From Pseudobdellovibrionaceae bacterium (GTDB lineage Bacteria; Bdellovibrionota; FAC87; UBA2466; JACKAF01): a DNA stretch of 64,000 bases. The translations under genes were made by a program, and so were the position numbers. A model generated the notes under the pieces. That model worked only from the letters and a program-made list of their open reading frames with translations. It searched no databases and was not told the DNA's origin. The DNA lies in contig JACKAF010000005.1 in NCBI GenBank assembly GCA_020635235.1, positions 97,513-161,512 of the forward strand. The letters are read 5' to 3'. This document shows positions 1 through 8,483 of the stretch, piece by piece; positions within the stretch are counted from its first letter, which is position 1; each line of letters opens with the position of its first letter.

Positions 1-1
1 G

Positions 2-2977
2 ATTCGCAGCCTGAAGATTCAGGCGACCCGCGCGCGCAAATACAAAGAGATAAAGGGTGAGTTGGAGAAGGTGGATCTCTTCCTCCTCGGCCGCAAGCTT
101 TTTTCTTTGCAAGAGACGCTCAACAATTTGACCGAACAGCGTCTCAAGCTCCGAGAAGCGCGTTCGGAGCTGGAGACAGAGCACTCCCGCTACGAGGCGC
201 AGTCGAGCGAGCTCGACGTCAAACGGGTGGATCAGGAACGCCTTTCCCAAACGGTCGAAGTTCAGGAACGTGAGTTTACCCTGAAGGTTCAAAAGCTCGA
301 AAACCAGTTGGCGCTTTTCCAGCAGGAACAGCAGCACATCGAGCAGGCCCAGCAGACGCGCGCGCAGGAAAGTGAAGAGATTTCGAACAAACTGGTGGAA
401 TCGGAGCGGGAAACCGAATCCTTATCCGAAGAACTGCAAGGTCTGGAAAGCGCCTTGTTTAGCTCTCGCGAGGCGATCGAAGCGCGGCAGAATGAGCTCA
501 CCGAAGTACAGTCTCGTTTGATCGATGGAGAGAAAGAACGGTCGCACGCCCAAAAAGAACTTTCCCATACGACGGAAAAAAGCATCTATTTGGAGAATCA
601 GCTGGAGCATGGGCGCCAGAAGGAAGCTGAGTTTAACGCTCGCAGCGAGGCCCTAAACGGCCGCTTGACCGAGTCGGTGAGCGCTTTGGACGCCGCCAAG
701 AAAGCTGTTATCGAAGCGGACGAACGCGTGGCCGAATGCCAAGAACGCGGTCAGCGCGTGGAAAAAGAGGTTTCAGAACTTTATCAGGAATGCCAGCAGA
801 TCTCCTCCAACCTTTCCGAGGTGGAGGAAGAGCTATTCCAAACTCGAGAGAAGTTTCACGGGATACGATCCCGACTTGAATCGCTCAAGGAACTTCAGGA
901 AAATCTTGAGGGCTATTCGCCCACTGCCAAAGAAGTGCTGCTGAAGATGGATGTTGAGGGCGCCTTGCCGCTCGCCGAAGCGATGCAGCCGGATTCTGAG
1001 GTAGAAGAGCTCGTGGAAGTGCTGCTTGGGGAATCGAGCAACACCGTTGTGGTACAAACCGCAGAAACCGCTAGATTGGTTGTAGAAAAGATCCGGGAGA
1101 GCCAGCTCGAACGGGTCGGTATCCTTGCGCTTGAGGAGATCCCTCCTGCGTTGGCTCCGGTGCACCCGCCCGGGGCGCAGCCTTTGATGGATCGCGTGCG
1201 GGTTCGTCCGGGTTACGAAGCGGTGGCGCAGAAGTGGCTCGGCAATATTTTTATCGTTGAGGATGACCAAACCGTTTTTGGTTTGCGAACCCAGTTTCCT
1301 GAGGCGACCTTTGTTACTCGGGATGCGCTTTTGGCAGCGCACGCCAACCGTACCTTTACGTGTGGCACTACGCCCACCCGCCAGGGTATTTTCGCCCGTC
1401 GGCGTCAGATCGAAGAGCTCGAGGCTCAGTTGACTGAGGTTGAAGTCGAGGTCAACGCCCTGGGTTCTCGGCGAGAGACTTTGCTAGCCGAACTTGAGAC
1501 CCAGGAGCGGCGCCACTCCGAAATGAAGGACAAGCTAAGCTCGCTGCACGTTGAAGCCGTTGGCTACCGCAAGGAGCGGGAAAAGGTTCAAATTGAGCGA
1601 GAGCGTTCGGAAAAGGAATACCTTCTTCTTACGGAAGAATCTCAAACGAATTCGCAACAGCTGGACGAAATCAGAGTCAAACTCGAGGGCTGGGCGAACG
1701 AACTAGAGACTTTCCAGCAACGCAAAGTGGAGATGGCGGCGGAAGTGGAGCGCTTGGCTCAAGAACTCGAGGGTGCTCGCCAGAAAACCGCGGAGATCCA
1801 AAACCTCCTCAAGACACAGCAGATCGAATACTCCAAAATGGAAGAACGCTGCACTGGCCTCGAGGAGAAACGAAATAGCCTCGAGTCTCAGAACAGCCAA
1901 CTCCGTGTGCGGCTCGAGAACCTGAGCAAGAAAACTGAGCAAGATCAGATGCGCTTGCGGGCGATTGAGGATGACAGTACCCGGGTTCGCGCCGACCGAG
2001 ACGAGAGTTCGGAAAAACGAAATGAGCTCGTTACGCATCTTGCGCAAGTACGCGAAGCCTACGGCATCACTTGCCAGGAGCTCAATGAGATTCGGCTCAA
2101 AAAAGAAGCGATCCAGGGAGAACGTCAGGCCGCGGCGGACCGGATTCAAGAAGTTGAAATCCGCCTGGCTCATGAGGAATCTAACTTTGAGCACCAGAAA
2201 AATATTTCTTTGGAGCGATACAACCAACAAGCTTCGCCCAAAGATGAGGCTGCCCAACTAAATCTCGAAGAAGTCCCTCTTCTGCAAGGCCAAGTAAAAG
2301 ACGAGTGGCTCAGTTTACCCACCGAAGAAAAAGACGCGTTGATGGAAGAACACGTTGAAAACTTGCGCACCAAGGTGGGCCGCTATGGCGAGGTCAACTT
2401 AACTGCCATCAATGAGTTTGAAGAAGTGCAAAAGCGGCACGATTTTCTGACAACGCAAAAGCTGGATCTGGAAAACTCGATTAAGATTCTCGAACAGGCG
2501 ATCAAGCGCATCGATGAGACCACCGAGCGGCGTTTCCGTGAAACCTTCGAAGGCGTCAACGAGAAGTTCCAAGAGGTCTTTCCGATCTTGTTCAATGGTG
2601 GAAAGGCAAAGCTGGCGTTAACAAATCCAGAGAATATTCTGGAATCCGGTGTCGATATCATGGCCATGCCGCCGGGGAAACGCTTGCAGAGCATCAGTTT
2701 GCTTTCAGGCGGGGAAAAAGCGTTGACCGCGGTGAGCTTGGTGCTCGCGATTTTCGCGCGCAAGCCAAGCCCGTTCTGTCTTTTGGACGAGGTGGATGCG
2801 CCTTTGGACGAGGCAAACGTTTCCCGTTTCAATACGGTCATCAAGAAGATGGCTACAAAGAGCCAGTTCATCTTGGTTACCCATAACCGAAAGACCATGG
2901 ATATCGTGGACGCTCTATTTGGCGTGACCATGGAGCAGGCGGGCATTTCCAAGATGACCTCCGTGCGTTTGAACTAA
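2..2977 (+). CDS. smc: Chromosome segregation ATPase SMC (5' end missing)
   Basis: SMC is the core ATPase of the bacterial condensin, which compacts and separates replicated chromosomes on the nucleoid. The frame is open from base 2, so the N-terminal Walker A half lies outside the window; about 991 residues are visible. In order: a long heptad-rich coiled coil rich in Glu, Gln, Lys and Arg; a globular hinge (about nt 900-1330, beginning near GYSPTAKEVL); the returning coiled coil; and the C-terminal ATPase lobe. That lobe has the ABC signature LSGGEKALTAVSL (about nt 2698-2736), Walker B with LLDEVDAPLDEANV, and the H-loop region ILVTHNRKTM. The pattern is diagnostic of SMC rather than RecN or Rad50. 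The stop is TAA at 2975-2977. No intrinsic terminator is visible in the 90 bp downstream, where a new promoter starts. Confidence 0.96.
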   Translation: MRSLKIQATRARKYKEIKGELEKVDLFLLGRKLFSLQETLNNLTEQRLKLREARSELETEHSRYEAQSSELDVKRVDQERLSQTVEVQEREFTLKVQKLENQLALFQQEQQHIEQAQQTRAQESEEISNKLVESERETESLSEELQGLESALFSSREAIEARQNELTEVQSRLIDGEKERSHAQKELSHTTEKSIYLENQLEHGRQKEAEFNARSEALNGRLTESVSALDAAKKAVIEADERVAECQERGQRVEKEVSELYQECQQISSNLSEVEEELFQTREKFHGIRSRLESLKELQENLEGYSPTAKEVLLKMDVEGALPLAEAMQPDSEVEELVEVLLGESSNTVVVQTAETARLVVEKIRESQLERVGILALEEIPPALAPVHPPGAQPLMDRVRVRPGYEAVAQKWLGNIFIVEDDQTVFGLRTQFPEATFVTRDALLAAHANRTFTCGTTPTRQGIFARRRQIEELEAQLTEVEVEVNALGSRRETLLAELETQERRHSEMKDKLSSLHVEAVGYRKEREKVQIERERSEKEYLLLTEESQTNSQQLDEIRVKLEGWANELETFQQRKVEMAAEVERLAQELEGARQKTAEIQNLLKTQQIEYSKMEERCTGLEEKRNSLESQNSQLRVRLENLSKKTEQDQMRLRAIEDDSTRVRADRDESSEKRNELVTHLAQVREAYGITCQELNEIRLKKEAIQGERQAAADRIQEVEIRLAHEESNFEHQKNISLERYNQQASPKDEAAQLNLEEVPLLQGQVKDEWLSLPTEEKDALMEEHVENLRTKVGRYGEVNLTAINEFEEVQKRHDFLTTQKLDLENSIKILEQAIKRIDETTERRFRETFEGVNEKFQEVFPILFNGGKAKLALTNPENILESGVDIMAMPPGKRLQSISLLSGGEKALTAVSLVLAIFARKPSPFCLLDEVDAPLDEANVSRFNTVIKKMATKSQFILVTHNRKTMDIVDALFGVTMEQAGISKMTSVRLN

Positions 2978-3037
2978 ACCAATTGTGAAGCAATTTTGAA
3001 GACTCAGGCACGGGCACGCTTTCTGGGTTGTGCCTGG

Positions 3038-3046
3038 TGGTATAAT
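3038..3046 (+). promoter_or_regulatory. Extended -10 promoter of the LamG protein gene
   Basis: The sequence TGGTATAAT is a perfect extended -10 element (TGn plus TATAAT). No good -35 box lies 16-18 bp upstream, as expected for extended -10 promoters. Transcription would start near 3053. A 7-bp inverted repeat (3005-3011 with 3030-3036) overlaps the upstream part. A purine-rich ribosome site (about 3058-3063) follows, 5 nt before the GTG at 3069. Confidence 0.6.
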
Positions 3047-3068
3047 AGAACGAAATAAGGGGGCGCAT

Positions 3069-3941
3069 GTGGTACGTTTAGTCCTACAGGTTCTTTTGTT
3101 GGCGGCCTTAGTCGTCGGCATCGGCCGTTGCGCTAAAGGCGGCGGCGGTAGTTCCGTTCCCTGGAATGGGTTTTCCTACTCTTTCAACGGCACCGGTTAC
3201 GTAGATCTCGTCGCATTTCGCACGTTGATGGATCTCGCAGTCTCTTCCGAACTTACCAAGATGACCGTCAGCTTTTGGATCAAGTTTTCCTCACTTCCTG
3301 GAAATAGTACGCTCCCCATTCTCGGGGCGACGACCAATGATTCTTGGGAAGATGGCTTTGTCTTCTGGACCGGGCAAAATCTCTCAGATATCGGAGAGGG
3401 CGCGGGGATCAATAAACTACGTTTCGGTCCCAACGACTGGAATTCTGAGGAAGCTGGCATTCCGATGACCGACCTCACGACCGACACCTGGTACCACGTG
3501 GTCGGCGTGTACAACGAGAACGGTCAGGTTTCCAATGGACAGAACGTTCAGATCTATCTGAATGGTACGCTCAAGGAGCAGGTTGGGCTACCGTCGGGCT
3601 TGGAGAACTTTCGTGAACCGACTGCCGGCACAGGAAAACTTCAGTTTGGTCGCTCGCAGGACACTGGACGTCTCACAGGCTATCTGGATGAAGTTGCCAT
3701 TTGGAAAGATAACCTAACATCCGCAGAAATTGTCGAGCTCTACAATAGTGGCACGCCGTTCCGGCCCACGACCGAACAAGGCGACTATACCTCTTCAGCG
3801 GATCTTATGGGCTACTGGGACATGGGTGATGGAAGTACCTTCCCTACGGTGGACGATCGATCTGGCAACAGCCATAGTGGTACCGCTACAAGTCTAAGTA
3901 GTAGCAATGTGGTCACCGACAACCCGGGCGGGTCCGAATAA
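3069..3941 (+). CDS. Secreted LamG/concanavalin A-like domain protein
   Basis: This is a 290-residue exported protein. The start is placed at GTG 3069 because it follows AGGGGG at 5 nt and sits just downstream of a good promoter; the frame is open further upstream. Residues 1-20 form a hydrophobic signal segment ending in GIGRC, then a Gly-rich linker. The Cys could be lipidated, but the lipobox is poor (Arg at -1). The rest is a jelly-roll LamG/laminin-G-3 type domain. Its hallmarks are MTVSFWIKF, a WYHVVGVYN strand, the IYLNGTLKEQV strand and the closing block YLDEVAIWKDNLTSAEIVELYN. Such domains bind carbohydrate or protein at the cell surface. The ligand is unknown. It converges on the next gene with a 6-bp gap. 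Confidence 0.8.
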   Translation: MVRLVLQVLLLAALVVGIGRCAKGGGGSSVPWNGFSYSFNGTGYVDLVAFRTLMDLAVSSELTKMTVSFWIKFSSLPGNSTLPILGATTNDSWEDGFVFWTGQNLSDIGEGAGINKLRFGPNDWNSEEAGIPMTDLTTDTWYHVVGVYNENGQVSNGQNVQIYLNGTLKEQVGLPSGLENFREPTAGTGKLQFGRSQDTGRLTGYLDEVAIWKDNLTSAEIVELYNSGTPFRPTTEQGDYTSSADLMGYWDMGDGSTFPTVDDRSGNSHSGTATSLSSSNVVTDNPGGSE

Positions 3942-3947
3942 GTCCGG

Positions 3948-5288
3948 CTATAAAAGCGTGATCTTGTGGCGGTGAATTCTCACGTCTCGCGTAGCGTTTC
4001 TGGTGTCAAAGACTAGCTTCGCGTGCTTTACCACTGTTGAGTAGTCCACCTTCGAGTCTTCGTTTGTTATCAGTATTGCATCATAGGATTCAATTGCTTT
4101 CGGATTGAGATTTATCGATCGGAGCGGTTGTTCGAGGTGGGAGACTTCGGGAATCCTAGAATCGTAGTAGTGTACCTGCGCCCGACTTGCTTGAAGCTTG
4201 GTGATGATATCTAAAGCCGGGGCCTCTCGACTTTCGTCTGCATCCTTCTTGTACGCCACGCCAAGTACCAAGATGCGCGATTGGGAAAGGGCCGTGGCGG
4301 CTTTGTCTAGAAGTTCCCGCAATCGGTTCACGACGTAGTTGGGCATGTGACGGTTGATTTTTCCTGCAAGCGTAATGAATTCCGTATTGAAATTAATGGC
4401 TCGCGCTTTCCACTCCAGGTAGTGGGGGTCCAGCGGGATACAATGTCCTCCGACCCCGGGACCTGGGTAGAAAGGTAAGATACCGAAAGGTTTTGAGAAA
4501 GCGGCATCCAAAATCTCCCAGATATTAAGTCCCATTTCCTTAGATAGCATAGCCATTTCGTTGACCAGGGCAATATTAACGGACCGGTAAGTGTTCTCAT
4601 AAATTTTCACCATCTCGGCGACCCATGCGCTGGAGACGGAAACGATTGTGTCGATGAATTGAGAATAATACGCTACCGCAACTTCTAAAGACTCGGTACC
4701 AAGTCCGCCTACTACTTTGGGAGTGTTTTTTACCGTAAACTTTTTGTTTCCCGGATCCACACGTTCCGGGGAATAGGCTAGGAAAAAGTCTTCCTCCACT
4801 TTGAGTCCTGATTTTTCGAGTATGGGAAGTAGTTCTTGTTCGGTAGTTCCTGGATAGGTTGTGGATTCTATGCACACCAGCTGTCCGGGTTTGATAACTT
4901 CCGCTATCTGTTCGCACGCCCGGTGCAAGTATGATAGGTCCGGGCTCAGGCTTTTTGACAATGGGGTCGGAACCGTGACGATAAAAATATCTACTTGGGG
5001 AAGGGACGCGTATGAAGAAGTGGCGCTGAGCTTGTCCTTCAACAGGCTTTGAAAGCTCTCGGCGGGGATATCATTCAGGTAGCTCTTGCCTGACTGTATC
5101 ATCTTGGCTCGAAACTCATTGGTATCGATCCCAACTACCTTGAAGCCTGCGCGAGCCTGCTCAATAGCCAGAGGCAGGCCCACATAGCCGAGCCCCACAA
5201 CACAACTCACCGCTGACTTGTCCCAAATCTTACGGAGCAGGTCCTCTTTGTGTCCCTTAAGATCAAGCTTTTGAGCTGGGTTCGGCAC
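3948..5288 (-). CDS. Nucleotide-sugar dehydrogenase (UDP-GlcNAc/UDP-Glc 6-dehydrogenase family)
   Basis: A 446-residue NAD-dependent enzyme that oxidises the C6 hydroxyl of a UDP-sugar to a uronic acid, giving an acidic precursor for surface polysaccharide. The N-terminal Rossmann loop is VVGLGYVGLPLA, followed by the TVPTPL segment, the STTYPGTTE segment and the catalytic cysteine motif PGPGVGGHCIPLDPHYL. The spacing and the GGHCIPLDP wording resemble WbpA/TviB (UDP-HexNAc dehydrogenases) more than Ugd, so UDP-GlcNAc is the better substrate guess. I chose GTG 5288 because it follows AAGGAG at 5 nt; a TTG at 5309 in the same frame is the alternative. Its product could feed the AsnB-like amidotransferase at 31.9-33.9 kb. 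Confidence 0.88.
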   Translation of the reverse strand: MPNPAQKLDLKGHKEDLLRKIWDKSAVSCVVGLGYVGLPLAIEQARAGFKVVGIDTNEFRAKMIQSGKSYLNDIPAESFQSLLKDKLSATSSYASLPQVDIFIVTVPTPLSKSLSPDLSYLHRACEQIAEVIKPGQLVCIESTTYPGTTEQELLPILEKSGLKVEEDFFLAYSPERVDPGNKKFTVKNTPKVVGGLGTESLEVAVAYYSQFIDTIVSVSSAWVAEMVKIYENTYRSVNIALVNEMAMLSKEMGLNIWEILDAAFSKPFGILPFYPGPGVGGHCIPLDPHYLEWKARAINFNTEFITLAGKINRHMPNYVVNRLRELLDKAATALSQSRILVLGVAYKKDADESREAPALDIITKLQASRAQVHYYDSRIPEVSHLEQPLRSINLNPKAIESYDAILITNEDSKVDYSTVVKHAKLVFDTRNATRDVRIHRHKITLL

Positions 5289-5323
5289 GCACACTCCTTG
5301 GCCCTTCAAGACTCCTAGTAAAC

Positions 5324-6559
5324 TTATCGGCGCGAACCGCCAGCGACTTTATTCGGCGTGTCAGTTTCTGCGGGCAGGGCTTGCAAAAAGTAGTCAAAAA
5401 GCCGTCGAGAATTTCTTTTAATATCGAACTCTTGCTCCGCGGTTTTTCGCGCCTGGCGGGACATCTTCTCCCTCACGTTTGGCTGGGAGAGGAGGGTTTC
5501 GATGGCTTGCGCTAAGGTCTCCGGGTTGCCGGGTGGAATCAGTAAGACCCCCCCGTCCGTTCCGACAGCGTCGGGAACACCGCCGACCGCACCGGCTATG
5601 CAAGGGACCCCACAGGCCATGGCCTCCATGAGCGCGTTTGGCACGCCTTCGCATTTCGAGGGCAGCACAAAAAAGTCGGCGACCTGAAACCACTGGATCA
5701 TTTCCTCGGGGGGCACGTTGCCACAGAAGCGAGCTTGGTTTTCCAGCTTGGCTGCGCGCAGTCGGCGTTTCATGCTTTCGCGTTCCGGACCATCTCCGCA
5801 AATGATCAAGTTTAGCTTGGGGTGTCGACGGGAAACGGCTTCAAAAGCGCTTATCAGTTCCTGCACTCCCTTGCGATCAATGAGATAGCCGGAAAAGGTC
5901 ATGACGGGAGCGTCTACCGGCAACTGCAAGCTTAGGCGAAGCGCTGGGCGATCTTTGGGAGGCTTAAATACCTCGAGATCCACAACCCCGTACAATTTGA
6001 TGGAGTCTTTCTTGGCGTAGTGGTAGACGGCATCGGCCAATTCTTTGCCGCAAGCAACCACCCCAACGGTGCCGTTCAGGATCCATCTGGTATGGCGGCG
6101 CATGTCTTCGTTTCTCTCTGAGGTTTGCACCAAATCCACACCTATCGCCGAGCACAGTGTTGGCAACTCGTAGCGCTTCCCGAGACGAACAGCCGCGTCG
6201 CCCGAAGGAAAAATATCGTAGCCGTAAAGCCGATCAAACTCATCTCGCCGGCCTTTTAGTCGATTGCGGCTGGCGAAGTAAAGAAAGAGGCCAGACCACC
6301 GGTTAAACCACCCTCCGGGCAATCTGAGGTAGCGAATCACCGTTACCTTCACTCCGGGGAAATCCATTGGCTTACGTTCGGGTCCCCACTCGCGCCAACG
6401 TTTGAAGAGGTACAGTGGCCAGGGACAGATTGGCCAGGCCAACCAAACCTCGATCTTTGCCCCTTCCTGCTGGATCCCCTGGAGTTGACGGTACAAGAAG
6501 ATGCCATTGCGTTCGTCATGGCTGTCGGGAAATAAATTCGTAAGGGTAAGAATTCGCAT
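5324..6559 (-). CDS. Glycosyltransferase family 4 (GT-B fold)
   Basis: A 411-residue retaining glycosyltransferase of the GT4 type, which adds one sugar from a nucleotide donor to a growing surface glycan at the cytoplasmic face. The N-terminus MRILTLTNLFPDSHDERNG is typical of the acceptor domain. The C-terminal donor domain shows the VMTFSGYLIDRKGVQELI region, LIICGDGPE, and the EX7E-type motif in PSKCEGVPNALMEAMACGVP followed by a Gly-rich GAVGGVPDAV. It lies 35 bp upstream of the nucleotide-sugar dehydrogenase on the same strand and is probably co-transcribed with it. No clear Shine-Dalgarno sequence precedes the ATG. Donor and acceptor cannot be told. Confidence 0.9.
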   Translation of the reverse strand: MRILTLTNLFPDSHDERNGIFLYRQLQGIQQEGAKIEVWLAWPICPWPLYLFKRWREWGPERKPMDFPGVKVTVIRYLRLPGGWFNRWSGLFLYFASRNRLKGRRDEFDRLYGYDIFPSGDAAVRLGKRYELPTLCSAIGVDLVQTSERNEDMRRHTRWILNGTVGVVACGKELADAVYHYAKKDSIKLYGVVDLEVFKPPKDRPALRLSLQLPVDAPVMTFSGYLIDRKGVQELISAFEAVSRRHPKLNLIICGDGPERESMKRRLRAAKLENQARFCGNVPPEEMIQWFQVADFFVLPSKCEGVPNALMEAMACGVPCIAGAVGGVPDAVGTDGGVLLIPPGNPETLAQAIETLLSQPNVREKMSRQARKTAEQEFDIKRNSRRLFDYFLQALPAETDTPNKVAGGSRR

Positions 6560-6644
6560 AGCGGTGTGTGTAATCGAACAAAATGCGTTCAGGGTAAATA
6601 TCGGAATAAATCAAAAAAATCTTTAGGGAATCCTGTACGTGGAA

Positions 6645-6717
6645 TCGGGGCGGCCGGATTTGAACCGGCGACCCTCTGCTCCCAAAGCAGATGCGCTAGC
6701 CCCTGCGCTACGCCCCG
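6645..6717 (-). tRNA. tRNA-Pro (anticodon TGG)
   Basis: A 73-nt cloverleaf on the minus strand. The acceptor stem CGGGGCG pairs with CGCCCCG. The D-arm stem is GCGC/GCGC, the anticodon stem TCTGC/GCAGA with loop TTTGGGA (anticodon TGG), the variable loop GGGTC, and the T-arm GCCGG-TTCAAAT-CCGGC. The discriminator is A. CCA is not encoded. The minus strand downstream has a T-rich run (about 6611-6620) that could help termination. Confidence 0.96.
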
Positions 6718-6729
6718 AAGTCAGCGGCT

Positions 6730-6759
6730 TTTATAGCATTCCCGAGTCGGCATGCCCAA
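6730..6759 (-). promoter_or_regulatory. Promoter of tRNA-Pro
   Basis: On the minus strand, TTGGGC (6759-6754) is followed after 18 bp by TATAAA (6735-6730). The tRNA 5' end is 12 bp downstream of the -10 box. The promoter lies just after the stop codon of the carboxypeptidase gene, so the tRNA can be transcribed independently. Confidence 0.6.
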
Positions 6760-6775
6760 CTTTTTCCGTGTGGTT

Positions 6776-7714
6776 TTAGAGGTCGACGTTCAATCCATGC
6801 AGCGATGACATGGCTGTTTGGATCGTTTCGGAGAAAAGATTTTCCCGAGTGTAGTCGAGCATTGCTTGCCACCAACTTAGATGGGCGGGCAGCTTGCCCT
6901 CCTCAGTCTTGTAACTTCCCTCATACGTGAACGCCAGGGCTCCGTAAGAGGAGAAATAGTAATCCTTGGAAGTTCCGGTCGGAGTGTATCCCAAAACTTG
7001 GCCCGTTGCCCCGATGGCTACCCCCAAATCTTTTCGGGCTAAATCGCCTATTGCCTTGTGGTGGCTTAGTTGCGGCTCAGGAAGGTCTTCTAGAGTGTAC
7101 GACCAAGGAGTCAGAAGGGCCCCCGCGCAACAATGGTAGTCCACGGTGATAGCATAGCGAAGCCCGTGTACGACGCGGAGCTGCTCCAAGGCTTCCGAGA
7201 GGGCCGCAGATTCTCGCTCTTTGAATCCCTTATATCCGGCCGGTGGGACGTCCCAGTCTCTATTTAAATCGGCACCCCGTGCATTGTAGCGGCTTCTTCG
7301 CTCGTAGCCGTCAGGATTCACAATAGGCACGAAAACCAAAACCCCCCCAGCGTCTAGAAATCGTGAAACGCTTGAGTCCGATCGGGATAGGCGCAGAAGT
7401 TCGGCGGGTAAGCGATCTTCGATGTGCAAGTATTCATTTCCATGTGTGGCGCCCGCCATCACTATTGCAGTGCGGACCGTGGCAGATTCATTTTCCTTCA
7501 TTGCGATAATAAGTTGGAGGGGACGGCCTTCGTAACTTGTGCCGTAATTTTGCAGCGTAACGAGCGACGGGTACTCGGATCTTAATTCGCTTTGAAGGGT
7601 AAGAAGAGTTGCGTAAGGAGGCCCAAAGATGCCTGAATCCCCTCTAGAGGCGCCGTCCGACGCGCTTACATTTGCAGCCAGTAATAGAGATCCAGCGAAT
7701 AAAAAGAATCGCAT
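6776..7714 (-). CDS. Secreted M14-family zinc carboxypeptidase
   Basis: A 312-residue exported metallopeptidase. Residues 1-18 are a Sec signal peptide ending ANVSAS. The mature part has the M14 zinc site. The first ligands are in ATHGNEYLHIED (H and E). The substrate-binding block is NPDGYERRSRYNARGADLNRDW (Asn-Arg). The third ligand His is in TVDYHCC, and the catalytic Glu is near the end in FTYEGSYK. M14 enzymes remove C-terminal amino acids from peptides, and some act on murein peptides. A periplasmic or secreted site is expected. The ATG follows a GGGAGGGGG stretch. It lies between trmB and tRNA-Pro and has no evident tie to polysaccharide synthesis. Confidence 0.88.
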   Translation of the reverse strand: MRFFLFAGSLLLAANVSASDGASRGDSGIFGPPYATLLTLQSELRSEYPSLVTLQNYGTSYEGRPLQLIIAMKENESATVRTAIVMAGATHGNEYLHIEDRLPAELLRLSRSDSSVSRFLDAGGVLVFVPIVNPDGYERRSRYNARGADLNRDWDVPPAGYKGFKERESAALSEALEQLRVVHGLRYAITVDYHCCAGALLTPWSYTLEDLPEPQLSHHKAIGDLARKDLGVAIGATGQVLGYTPTGTSKDYYFSSYGALAFTYEGSYKTEEGKLPAHLSWWQAMLDYTRENLFSETIQTAMSSLHGLNVDL

Positions 7715-7771
7715 TCCCCCTCCCGTTCCTAAGAATACTATGGAGGGGAGGCTTCAGCCCGATGCGAGGCG

Positions 7772-8440
7772 TTATGGCTTTTCCACAATTAGTTCAAAGC
7801 AGGGCAAGCTCTGGGCGAGGAAGTCGCCCTCGAACTTGGTTCGGCCAGAAGGAAACTTTTCCAAGTAATTCATTGGATGAGGGGAAAGGGGGCCTTTCTT
7901 GATTTCTTTCAGCGCGTGCTTCTTGTCACAGGTATACGCTGCTTCTTCAATATAGAACTGCTGGTCGCTTGACCAAACGATGTGACCGCCTGGGCGGAGC
8001 TTGCGTAAAAGGACATCCATGAAGGGGTGCAAGTACCACCGGTTTTTTCGTTCGGAAGTTTTGGGCCAGGGGCAAGGGTACAGAATGTAAATTCGATCCA
8101 GTGTGTGGTCTGGAACATGATGCATGACCCAGGGGACTGCGTTGGCGCGCAGACCGATGAAATTTTCCAGGCCCGCTTTCTGAGCCCGAGTCTCGAGGGT
8201 TTTTCCGCGGTGGCGATCGCGCTCGATTGCTAAGAACGTGGTGTCCGAGATCTCCACTGCCAGCTGTCTGAAAAAGCTTCCTGTGCCAGCTCCGATTTCA
8301 AGCCAAAGCTTTTTGGCCGGATCCCAGACCGGACGAATCGGGTTGCGTGGCGTATAGCGGGCCCATTGGGCTTCAAATCGGGGGTTCACCAAACACTCAA
8401 AATCCCAGTCCAAGCGCCGGTAACAAGACTCAGACAGCAT
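7772..8440 (-). CDS. trmB: tRNA (guanine-N7-)-methyltransferase TrmB
   Basis: This 222-residue enzyme methylates G46 of tRNA to m7G with S-adenosylmethionine in the cytoplasm. The SAM-binding loop is LWLEIGAGTGSFF, then an acidic AIERD end of strand 2. The family motif appears as YPCPWPKTSERKNRW (usually DPWPK...H.KRR), and the C-terminal substrate motif is SGRTKFEGDFL. The first residue of the DPWPK block reads P-C instead of P-D, a mild deviation. Length and domain order match TrmB. It is transcribed in the same direction as its neighbours and is separated from the peptidase gene by 57 bp. Confidence 0.88.
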   Translation of the reverse strand: MLSESCYRRLDWDFECLVNPRFEAQWARYTPRNPIRPVWDPAKKLWLEIGAGTGSFFRQLAVEISDTTFLAIERDRHRGKTLETRAQKAGLENFIGLRANAVPWVMHHVPDHTLDRIYILYPCPWPKTSERKNRWYLHPFMDVLLRKLRPGGHIVWSSDQQFYIEEAAYTCDKKHALKEIKKGPLSPHPMNYLEKFPSGRTKFEGDFLAQSLPCFELIVEKP

Positions 8441-8483
8441 GCCTGCGTTCTAGCGAATTCGGACGCTTAAAGCAACGTTCCGT

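Noticed and set aside
833..1342. Long minus-strand open frame inside smc (and similar ones at 1703-2257, 2383-2952)
   Set aside because: They lie antisense to clearly conserved SMC codons and show no family motif or credible composition; such frames are common opposite coiled-coil genes.
6645..6717. Integration site of an island at tRNA-Pro
   Set aside because: No integrase gene and no direct repeat of the tRNA 3' end were found in the window.
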